This document shows positions 17,251 to 24,057 of a stretch of 43,464 nt of DNA, piece by piece. The notes under the pieces were generated by a model, which had not been told where the DNA came from, searched no databases, and saw only the letters and a list, made by a program, of their open reading frames with translations. Every line of letters begins with the position of its first letter. The first letter of the stretch is position 1. The stretch comes from Maribacter sp. (GTDB taxonomy: Bacteria; Bacteroidota; Bacteroidia; Flavobacteriales; Flavobacteriaceae), in assembly GCA_024228355.1 (NCBI GenBank), contig JAAETN010000526.1, positions 1 to 43,464 on the forward strand, written 5' to 3'. Both the position numbers and the translations under genes were made by a program.

Positions 17251-17601
17251 TCATCCTTTTTTGTCTTCCTTTAGTAAAGAAAACAGAATGGATTGCAAAA
17301 AGGAAAGTAATAAGCTAAACAATAGGGCCCACCAAATACTATCTACAGAGAAACCAGTAATAAGGTTATCGGCAAGCAATATGATGATGGCATTGATTAT
17401 CAAGAGAAATAGACCTAAAGTTAGAATGGTGACGGGTAAGGTCAATATGATCAGGATTGGTTTTACAATAAAATTCAATAAGCTAATAACAACTGCCACG
17501 ATTAAGGCTGTAGTGTAAGTGTCTACTCCGACACCAGGTAATATTTTTGCAAGAACAACAACTGCCAAGGCGCTTAATAGAATACGTAATATGAATTTCA
17601 T
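17251..17601 (-). CDS. Small four-helix membrane protein, phage-holin superfamily IV (DUF360-like)
   Basis: 116 residues, nearly all hydrophobic, with four predicted membrane segments and a short basic tail (KEDKKG). The pattern GVGVDTYTTALIVAVVISLLN followed by KPILIILTLPVTILTLGLF is typical of the 4TMS phage-holin family found in many chromosomes. It is not in a phage context here, so lysis is not implied. Function is unknown. The start is the ATG at 17601. It lies downstream of the GDSL lipoprotein gene but is separated from it by a strong terminator. Confidence 0.8.
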   Translation of the reverse strand: MKFILRILLSALAVVVLAKILPGVGVDTYTTALIVAVVISLLNFIVKPILIILTLPVTILTLGLFLLIINAIIILLADNLITGFSVDSIWWALLFSLLLSFLQSILFSLLKEDKKG

Positions 17602-17620
17602 AAGTGAGAATTTAACAAAT

Positions 17621-17655
17621 AATAAAAAAAGGTATCGGAACATTCCGATACCTTT
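17621..17655 (-). terminator. Intrinsic terminator of the GDSL lipoprotein gene
   Basis: Arms AAAGGTATCGGAA (17628-17640) and TTCCGATACCTTT (17643-17655) form a stem of at least 11 pairs. On the minus strand it is followed by TTTTTTATT. It lies 22 bases after the stop of the lipoprotein gene. Confidence 0.85.
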
Positions 17656-17677
17656 AAAAGTATAAAATATTTTTTGA

Positions 17678-19261
17678 TTAATTTATGTACAGACCTGTAT
17701 AATCCAAAGGATTTACTCCAGGTAAATCTGAACCATACTTGGCATTGATCGATTCGATGAAAAGATTGGCCAGGAGGGCAGAACCTCTAGGTGAGGGATG
17801 TATGCCATCCAAGGAAAAACCACCTCCCGTACCATAAGTTGCCGTGACAGTACTGCCATCAGCTAAAGGAAAACCAGATTCGACAAATGTTGCCGTGAAA
17901 GTATTGGCATCAACAAAAGCCAATCCATATTGTGCCACCAACGCCTCAATAGTCTGATTATAGGCTGCATGTGCCGTGGCTACGGCTTGTTGTTCAGGCG
18001 GGGTAAGCACCCATTTGTCCTCCATGGGATAGGTAATGCCATTTATTGCCAACTGGCCAGCGTTTGCGGGCGGTAAGCCCAAGTTTTGTAATGTCGCAAA
18101 GGCGTCTTCGTTTAGTTCGGCTATGACCGTTTGACTAGGAAATACAATCAGATCATCAGCTGTTGCCTGACGGGCTTGACCGTACAGAAAGCCCAAAACA
18201 CCTGCTGTGGGAGCATCTAGTCCACCGCCTATCAGAGTTTGTGTTATTTGTGTTGATAAATCAGTTAAAGAATCATCCCTAATAACCAAAGCACTGGCAG
18301 CAGTTGAAGAAAATTCAATTGCCCTCTCTGGCACACCAAGGAATGCGAAAACCCCATTCAATTGGGCAAAAGTTGCATTCAAAGTGGGTATTTGCGGTCC
18401 GAAATCCGGGTTTGTCGGATCTAATGGGTTATGAGGTACAGTTGTAAAATAGGGTATGGTAGTCACGTCAGGAATGTTGGCGACGACCCCATCCGCTCCA
18501 TTGGCCGTTAATGCCTGTAATAGCCCGTCATAAACACCTGCAAATACATTGGGATCTGTTATATCAGTACTACCATATGTTGTAGGGTCAAAATTTCCAG
18601 TTTGATCTTCACCATCGCCACCTGCAGCCGCATACCCTAAGATGTCCTGCTGTCCAATCCAAAGTGAAAAGAAAGTTGGGTTTTGGGTAACAGCATCTCC
18701 TATGACCGTCGCAATCGGACTTGATGCAAATCTTGCGAAAAATGGATTGGCCAATCCTAAAGCAACACCAGCAACGTTACCATAACCAGGAGCAGCCAAA
18801 TGGTAGCTTTTTGCCTGAGGTACGCCCATATTATTAAAAGGACCAGAGAGTATATTGCTAATTTCGGTAGATCCTGTCCCAGAGACTGGAGTTGGCGTTG
18901 GTGAGCCTGATGCAAAAGATAAAAATAATCGATTGCCCAAAATAGGCACGCCACCTAATGTAGCTCCCCCCAGATTATCTGCCATAAATGGTATGTTGAA
19001 TGCCCCACCACCAACAAGAGCAAAATTTGACGCCATCATATTAGGAAACGATGCTGTTTGACCATCTATAAAAAGTGCTGCATCAGATAATCCCGCAGTT
19101 AGCGAATTACCAACAGATACAAAATTAGAGAAATTAGCAGTTCCGCTAGTATATGTTATCGGGTCGGGTTCAATCGGTGTATGATCAATTACTGGGTCAT
19201 CATCACTACAAGAGACCAATAGCAGACTAAAAATTGCGAGTATAGGAAGAATCTTTTTCAT
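17678..19261 (-). CDS. SGNH/GDSL-family lipoprotein
   Basis: 527 residues. The lipoprotein signal peptide ends at LLLVSC, and the mature start CSDDD fits the flavobacterial export signal that sends lipoproteins to the cell surface. The GDSL-type block I is FVSVGNSLTAG (near 47-57). A block-III-like LWIGQQD and a C-terminal DGIHPSPRG supply the Asp and His of the catalytic set. Such proteins are usually esterases or lipases; the substrate here is unknown. It has its own promoter and terminator, so it is a single-gene transcript. Confidence 0.85.
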   Translation of the reverse strand: MKKILPILAIFSLLLVSCSDDDPVIDHTPIEPDPITYTSGTANFSNFVSVGNSLTAGLSDAALFIDGQTASFPNMMASNFALVGGGAFNIPFMADNLGGATLGGVPILGNRLFLSFASGSPTPTPVSGTGSTEISNILSGPFNNMGVPQAKSYHLAAPGYGNVAGVALGLANPFFARFASSPIATVIGDAVTQNPTFFSLWIGQQDILGYAAAGGDGEDQTGNFDPTTYGSTDITDPNVFAGVYDGLLQALTANGADGVVANIPDVTTIPYFTTVPHNPLDPTNPDFGPQIPTLNATFAQLNGVFAFLGVPERAIEFSSTAASALVIRDDSLTDLSTQITQTLIGGGLDAPTAGVLGFLYGQARQATADDLIVFPSQTVIAELNEDAFATLQNLGLPPANAGQLAINGITYPMEDKWVLTPPEQQAVATAHAAYNQTIEALVAQYGLAFVDANTFTATFVESGFPLADGSTVTATYGTGGGFSLDGIHPSPRGSALLANLFIESINAKYGSDLPGVNPLDYTGLYIN

Positions 19262-19300
19262 TATTCAAGTTTGAGTTAATGGGTTATAATACGATAAATC

Positions 19301-19330
19301 CAAAATTAATTAAAATTATGACACTCGCAA
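19301..19330 (-). promoter_or_regulatory. Promoter of the GDSL lipoprotein gene
   Basis: Minus-strand TTG (19328-19330), 19 bases, then TAATTTTG (19301-19308): an exact TTG-N19-TAnnTTTG match. The ATG lies about 40 bases downstream at 19261. A perfect 16-base palindrome stands 16 bases upstream of the TTG. Confidence 0.75.
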
Positions 19331-19346
19331 TAATTAGGGTATAAAA

Positions 19347-19362
19347 ATTATGCATGCATAAT
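19347..19362. promoter_or_regulatory. Perfect 16-base palindrome ATTATGCATGCATAAT
   Basis: Dyad-symmetric sequence with no spacer, placed just upstream of the GDSL lipoprotein promoter and 15 bases after the stop of the alpha/beta hydrolase gene. The position suits an activator or operator site. It could also be a weak hairpin at the end of the hydrolase transcript. Confidence 0.5.
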
Positions 19363-19377
19363 AAATAGACTCTTTAA

Positions 19378-20151
19378 TTATAGATTTATGAAATCCATCG
19401 TCTTGTTGAAGAATTGAATGGGATTTTCTGCATGAAGCCAATGCCCTGCATTATCAATTGTTTCGATTCTTGCACTTGGGAAGTGTCTTTTAATCGAATC
19501 GTTGTCAGTAGGGGCAATGTATTCTGATTTGTCTCCTTTAATAAATAGAGTAGGACCTTTATAAATATCCGATGGTGTGATATTATCACCGATTTCCCCC
19601 ATTTTGTCACTTAGTACGTTTAGGTTGAACCGATAACAGAGTTTTCCTTTTTGCACCCAATATAGGTTTTTCAACAAAAATTGACGGATTCCAAAATCAG
19701 GAATGTATTTACTTAATTCGGTATCGGCCTGTCCCCTTGATTTGATTTGGTCAAAATCCAGTTGGTTCAATCCGTCTACAATATGTTGGTGGTGTGGAGG
19801 GTAGTATTTGGGTGCAATATCTGCCACTATAATTTTATACAATAAATCAGGATACATAAAGGCGAATTGCATGGCTGTTTTACCTCCCATCGAGTGTCCA
19901 AGAATTATGGCTTCATCCAAATCATGTTCTTGAATATAGTTCTTTATGTCATCAGCTAGAATATCATAATCAAAGTCTTCTGAATGAAAACTTCTACCAT
20001 GGTTTCGTTGATCTATTAAATGGACTTCCAATCCGTGATCAGCATATTGTATGCCCAAGGTTTTCCAATTGTCAGACATGCCCAAAAATCCATGTAAAAT
20101 CAATAAGGGCTTTCCTTTACCTAATATTTTGGAATGTAAGGATGTGTTCAT
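19378..20151 (-). CDS. Alpha/beta hydrolase, YbfF-like esterase
   Basis: 257 residues with a complete alpha/beta hydrolase layout. The oxyanion motif is LHGFLGMSDNW (19-29), the nucleophile elbow is GHSMGG (S87), and IDQRNHGRS is typical of this esterase group. A late acid region reads GDKSEYIAPTDND, and the histidine is in NAGHWLHAENP. The family hydrolyses short acyl esters and thioesters; the physiological substrate is unknown. Its ATG overlaps the pdxJ stop (ATGA), so the two are translated from one message. Confidence 0.9.
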   Translation of the reverse strand: MNTSLHSKILGKGKPLLILHGFLGMSDNWKTLGIQYADHGLEVHLIDQRNHGRSFHSEDFDYDILADDIKNYIQEHDLDEAIILGHSMGGKTAMQFAFMYPDLLYKIIVADIAPKYYPPHHQHIVDGLNQLDFDQIKSRGQADTELSKYIPDFGIRQFLLKNLYWVQKGKLCYRFNLNVLSDKMGEIGDNITPSDIYKGPTLFIKGDKSEYIAPTDNDSIKRHFPSARIETIDNAGHWLHAENPIQFFNKTMDFINL

Positions 20152-20861
20152 TTTAGTTTATTCAAGTACATTTTCACCACATTTTCCAGCCCAAAATACA
20201 GCGATTCACAGATTAAGGCATGCCCAATAGAAACTTCCATTAAATTGGGAATGTTCTCTTTAAAATATTTTATGTTGTTTAAGCTGAGGTCATGGCCTGC
20301 ATTAATGCCCAATTCCAAAGTATTCGCCATTTGTGCGGCTTCTATAAAAGGATCAATACCCTTTATATTACCTTTTCCAAACGCCTCTGCATAACTCTCG
20401 GTATAGAGTTCAATACGATCTGCTCCGGTGTGTGCCGCACCTTCCACCATCTTCAAGTCGGGATCCACAAAAATTGATGTTCTTATTTGCTTTTGCTTAA
20501 ATGTTGCAATAACATCTTTGAGGAAGTCTCTATGCTTAATGGTATCCCATCCCGCATTTGAGGTAATGGCATTTTCAGCATCTGGCACTAAGGTGACCTG
20601 GGTTGGTTGCACTTCCAAAACCAAATCAATGAATTTTTGAATGGGATTCCCTTCTATGTTATACTCAGAGGCAACAATTATTTTCAAATCCCTAGCATCT
20701 TGGTATCTTATGTGTCTTTCATCAGGCCTTGGGTGCACAGTTATTCCATGAGCACCAAAAGATTCAATATCTTCTACCACCTTTATTAAATTTGGAACAT
20801 TGCCACCTCGTGAATTTCTTAAAGTTGCAATTTTATTAACATTAACACTGAGTTTAGTCAT
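20148..20861 (-). CDS. pdxJ: Pyridoxine 5'-phosphate synthase PdxJ
   Basis: 237-residue TIM barrel that joins 1-deoxyxylulose 5-phosphate and 3-amino-2-oxopropyl phosphate to make pyridoxine phosphate (vitamin B6). Family landmarks include the N-terminal LSVNVNKIATLRNSRGG, the HPRPDERHI phosphate/active-site loop, the TLVPDA strand, ELYTESYAEAF and the final IGHALI segment. It starts the pdxJ-hydrolase pair. A TATTTTTG box lies about 20 bases upstream of the ATG on the minus strand, with a 10-base palindrome behind it. Confidence 0.96.
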   Translation of the reverse strand: MTKLSVNVNKIATLRNSRGGNVPNLIKVVEDIESFGAHGITVHPRPDERHIRYQDARDLKIIVASEYNIEGNPIQKFIDLVLEVQPTQVTLVPDAENAITSNAGWDTIKHRDFLKDVIATFKQKQIRTSIFVDPDLKMVEGAAHTGADRIELYTESYAEAFGKGNIKGIDPFIEAAQMANTLELGINAGHDLSLNNIKYFKENIPNLMEVSIGHALICESLYFGLENVVKMYLNKLK

Positions 20862-20881
20862 AGGATCATTTCAAATAAAAA

Positions 20882-20914
20882 GAAATCAAAAATACAAAAT
20901 AGGCATGCCTTTTG
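20882..20914. promoter_or_regulatory. Divergent pdxJ/CBS promoter region with palindrome AGGCATGCCT
   Basis: The 90-base gap between pdxJ and the CBS gene holds a perfect palindrome AGGCATGCCT (20901-20910). On the minus strand it lies about 9 bases upstream of a TATTTTTG -7 box for pdxJ. On the plus strand it abuts TTTG (20911-20914), the likely -33 box of the CBS gene, whose -7 candidate is TATTTTG at 20929-20935. Confidence 0.45.
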
Positions 20915-20951
20915 ATATATTAAATTAGTATTTTGCGTTATATATTAAGTT

Positions 20952-21608
20952 ATGCAGATTCAAACACACATAATCACTACGATACCGGTCTTTAATTTAA
21001 AAGAACCGCTTGAAAATTTGGTTCAGTTTTTTATGGAAAACACCTTTTCGCATGTAGCTATTGTTCAGGAGAATAGGTTTTTAGGTGTCTTCAATGCAAA
21101 TGATTTAGAGAATTTCGAGGTTGATAAGACTATTGAGGATTATAGGTATAATTTGCAATCTTTTTTTGTTGGGAAAGATACCGGTTGGTTGGATGTTCTT
21201 GAATCTTTCGCTAGGAATGAAGCTAATTTAGTACCTGTAGTGGGCGATCATGAAAAGGTTCTAGGTTATTATGATATTACAGATATTGTGGGGATTTTTA
21301 TAGATACCCCATTTTTTTCTGAACCAGGAGGAATTCTAGTAGTGGCCAAGGGAATTAAAGACCACTCTTTTAGTGAGATAGTACAAATAGTTGAAAGTAA
21401 TAACAGCAAATTTATTGGAGGTTTTATTTCCGAGCAAATAGATGAATTGGTTCAGGTAACAATAAAGATCAGCAGTAATAATATGAACGAAGTAGTTCAG
21501 ACTTTTAGGCGCTATAATTATAATATCCTTTTTGGAAATATTGATGATCAGTTCATTGATGATTTAAAAGAACGCTCAGATTATCTTGATAAATATCTAA
21601 ACGTGTAA
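20952..21608 (+). CDS. CBS-domain protein with ACT-like C-terminus
   Basis: 218 residues. Two CBS repeats fill the first 130 residues: the first ends HVAIVQENRFLGVFNANDL, the second NLVPVVGDHEKVLGYYDITD. CBS pairs usually sense adenosyl nucleotides. The remainder (about 125-205), starting PGGILVVA, alternates strands and helices like an ACT domain, which is my reading of the pattern. No enzyme domain is attached. It sits 5 bases before nadK, so a nucleotide-sensing role next to NAD kinase is plausible but unproven. Confidence 0.85.
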   Translation: MQIQTHIITTIPVFNLKEPLENLVQFFMENTFSHVAIVQENRFLGVFNANDLENFEVDKTIEDYRYNLQSFFVGKDTGWLDVLESFARNEANLVPVVGDHEKVLGYYDITDIVGIFIDTPFFSEPGGILVVAKGIKDHSFSEIVQIVESNNSKFIGGFISEQIDELVQVTIKISSNNMNEVVQTFRRYNYNILFGNIDDQFIDDLKERSDYLDKYLNV

Positions 21609-21613
21609 TAGGT

Positions 21614-22495
21614 ATGAAGGTTGCCATTTATGCACAAATATTTCAGGATAGTACGCTTGAATATGTTGAAGAACTTATTGATGAGCTCGAAAAGGAATCT
21701 GCTACGATTTCAATTGAAAAAAAATTCAGAACACATTTAGCCAATAAATTTAAGATTAAGAATTATGCAACTTTCGATGAGGTTGACGGGCTTGATGGTT
21801 CTTTTGATATGTTCATAAGTTTTGGTGGTGATGGTACCATTTTAGGGGCAACTACCTACGTTCGTGATTTAGGAATTCCGATTGTTGGCGTAAATACCGG
21901 ACGACTAGGATTTTTATCAACTTTTAAGAAGGAAGATGTTCGGAAAGTAGTTCAAGAGTTTGTTCAGGGTGCTTATACCATAATCGAAAGAAGTTTAGTT
22001 GAGGTACATGCTGGCGATCAAGCCAAGGAAATAGGCGAACTCAATTTTGCCTTAAACGAGATTGCAGTCAGCCGGAAGGATACAACTTCCATGATAACTG
22101 TAGAAACCTATTTGAACGGCGAATATTTAACTTCATATTGGGCTGATGGTCTAATAGTATCAACACCAACTGGTTCAACAGGATATTCACTAAGTTGTGG
22201 AGGTCCAGTAATTGTCCCTACGGTTAAATCATTGGTTCTTACGCCAGTAGCCCCGCATAATCTAAATGCAAGACCTTTGGTTATATCTGACGATACAGTA
22301 ATTCGTTTAATTGTTTCTGGTAGGGAAGATCATCATTTGGTTTCCTTGGATTCTAGGATTGCAACATTGGAAAATGGGAAAGAAATCGAAATTAGGAAGG
22401 CAGACTTCACTATTAAAATGATAGAATATACTTCAGAAAGTTTTTTAAAAACACTTCGTAACAAATTATTGTGGGGAGAAGACAAGCGCAATTAA
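21614..22495 (+). CDS. nadK: NAD kinase
   Basis: 293 residues. It phosphorylates NAD to NADP using ATP or polyphosphate. The GGDGT motif (71-75) with catalytic Asp73, the following VGVNTGRLGFLS, NEIAVSR and the glycine-rich STPTGSTGYSLSCGGP are all present. The length is normal. It is tightly linked to the upstream CBS gene. The next gene has its own promoter after a 115-base gap. Confidence 0.97.
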   Translation: MKVAIYAQIFQDSTLEYVEELIDELEKESATISIEKKFRTHLANKFKIKNYATFDEVDGLDGSFDMFISFGGDGTILGATTYVRDLGIPIVGVNTGRLGFLSTFKKEDVRKVVQEFVQGAYTIIERSLVEVHAGDQAKEIGELNFALNEIAVSRKDTTSMITVETYLNGEYLTSYWADGLIVSTPTGSTGYSLSCGGPVIVPTVKSLVLTPVAPHNLNARPLVISDDTVIRLIVSGREDHHLVSLDSRIATLENGKEIEIRKADFTIKMIEYTSESFLKTLRNKLLWGEDKRN

Positions 22496-22565
22496 GCTCC
22501 AAATAAACAATAATTGTTCTCAAATGTTGTTTATCAATTGAGTATACTGAATATAATCTTTGGTA

Positions 22566-22594
22566 TTGATAAGCTTTGGAAAGGATTATATTTG
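22566..22594 (+). promoter_or_regulatory. Promoter ahead of the DUF6089-uppS-bamA genes
   Basis: TTG (22566-22568), 18 bases, TATATTTG (22587-22594): an exact flavobacterial promoter form. The ATG of the DUF6089 gene follows at 22611, giving a short leader. This likely drives the DUF6089-uppS-bamA run. Confidence 0.7.
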
Positions 22595-22610
22595 CAAACT
22601 TTTAGAATTT

Positions 22611-23306
22611 ATGAAAAGTTATCTTGTATTGATTCTTGTTTTAATGGGCTTTGGTATGAGCGCACAGACCTATGAAATTGGAGCATTCGCAGGTGGAGCC
22701 AATAATATTGGGGATGTTGGTAGGACTAATTTCATTCTGCCTTCTGATATTGCTTTTGGTGGATTGTTCAAATGGAATAAAAGTAAAAGATATGCTTGGC
22801 GTGCTAGCGTAATTTATGGTAAATTTACAGCGGATGATTCAAAATCAAATATGACCTCAAGACAGCAGAGGGGTTATTTGGTAAAGAATTCTATTTTTGA
22901 GGCTTCGGCCGGTTTGGAATTTAATTTTGTTGAATACAATTTGCATAAATTGGGTCCTGCCTTTACACCGTACCTATATACAGGATTTACCTATTTTAGG
23001 TACGATTATGACTATATTGATGCAGGTCAACAAATTAACTTTGGACAAAAAGATGGTTCTATTGCGATACCAATGGTCGTAGGGGTCAAAAAAAGATTGA
23101 ATCAGTTTTTAATAATAGGGGCAGAAGTTGGTGCTAGATACACTTTTACTGATAATTTGGATGCCAGTAATCCCGAAAAATCGAATATTAATCAGCAACT
23201 CGATGTTGATTTTGGGAATATTTTTAGTGACGATTGGTACGTTTTCTCTGGGCTTACATTAACCTATACGTTTGGCAGAAAACCATGTTCCGATTGTTTT
23301 GAGTAA
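22611..23306 (+). CDS. DUF6089-family outer membrane beta-barrel-like protein
   Basis: 231 residues with a clear signal peptide (MKSYLVLILVLMGFGMSAQ). The mature chain is rich in aromatic, alternating beta strands, such as YEIGAFAGGANNIGDVG at the start and YVFSGLTLTYTFGRKPCSDCFE at the end. It resembles a small eight-stranded barrel. The family is typical of Bacteroidetes and often lies next to uppS and bamA, as here (uppS starts 6 bases after the stop). No function is established. The ATG at 22611 is preferred because it gives the signal peptide and fits the promoter. Confidence 0.85.
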   Translation: MKSYLVLILVLMGFGMSAQTYEIGAFAGGANNIGDVGRTNFILPSDIAFGGLFKWNKSKRYAWRASVIYGKFTADDSKSNMTSRQQRGYLVKNSIFEASAGLEFNFVEYNLHKLGPAFTPYLYTGFTYFRYDYDYIDAGQQINFGQKDGSIAIPMVVGVKKRLNQFLIIGAEVGARYTFTDNLDASNPEKSNINQQLDVDFGNIFSDDWYVFSGLTLTYTFGRKPCSDCFE

Positions 23307-23312
23307 TACAAC

Positions 23313-24053
23313 ATGAACACTATTGAAGAAATTAATGACCAAAAATTACCAAGACATATTGCCATAATAATGGATGGTAACGGTCGTTGGGCCAAAAAGA
23401 AAGGTAAATTAAGGGCTTTTGGTCATGAGAACGGAGTACGTACCGTTAGGAGAACGGTAGAAAGCTCAGTTAAAATGGGGCTGGAATATCTTACCCTTTA
23501 TACTTTTTCCACTGAAAACTGGAACAGACCCAAACTAGAGGTCGAAACATTAATGCGGCTTCTTGTTTCTTCCTTAAGAAAAGAACTTAAAGTATTTAAC
23601 AAAAACAACGTTAGGCTCAATACCATTGGTGATATCCAATCGTTACCAAGAAAAGCATATAATGAACTTGTAGAGGTAATGGAAAAAACAAAGGGGAACA
23701 CAGGTTTGACCCTTACTTTGGCCTTAAGTTATGGTGCGCGGGAAGAGCTAAAAAACGCCATTCAGCAAATTGCATTCAAAGTTAAAAATAATATAATTTC
23801 GCCCGAAAGTATTGATGAAACCATTATAAATAACCATCTTTACACGCAAAATTTGCCAGATGTCGATTTGTTGATCCGAACCAGTGGGGAACATAGGATC
23901 AGCAATTTTTTATTATGGCAAATTGCATATGCCGAATTATATTTTATTGAGGTATTTTGGCCCGATTTTAAGGAGCATCATTTGGTAGAGGCCATTTTAA
24001 ATTACCAGAACAGAGAACGAAGATTTGGAAAAACTAGCGAACAACTTAACTAG
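23313..24053 (+). CDS. uppS: Undecaprenyl diphosphate synthase (isoprenyl transferase)
   Basis: 246 residues. It adds isopentenyl units in cis to farnesyl diphosphate to make the C55 carrier lipid for peptidoglycan and surface sugars. The catalytic motif IAIIMDGNGRWAKKKG has Asp21. TLYTFSTENWNRP and the C-terminal RTSGEHRISNFLLWQIAYAE with VFWPDF are diagnostic. It is packed between the DUF6089 gene and bamA (4-base gap), so it is likely co-transcribed with both. Confidence 0.97.
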   Translation: MNTIEEINDQKLPRHIAIIMDGNGRWAKKKGKLRAFGHENGVRTVRRTVESSVKMGLEYLTLYTFSTENWNRPKLEVETLMRLLVSSLRKELKVFNKNNVRLNTIGDIQSLPRKAYNELVEVMEKTKGNTGLTLTLALSYGAREELKNAIQQIAFKVKNNIISPESIDETIINNHLYTQNLPDVDLLIRTSGEHRISNFLLWQIAYAELYFIEVFWPDFKEHHLVEAILNYQNRERRFGKTSEQLN

Positions 24054-24057
24054 CGAT

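Noticed and set aside
17251-17601. Prophage signal from the holin-like protein
   Set aside because: No other phage gene is nearby. The family is widespread as an ordinary chromosomal membrane protein.
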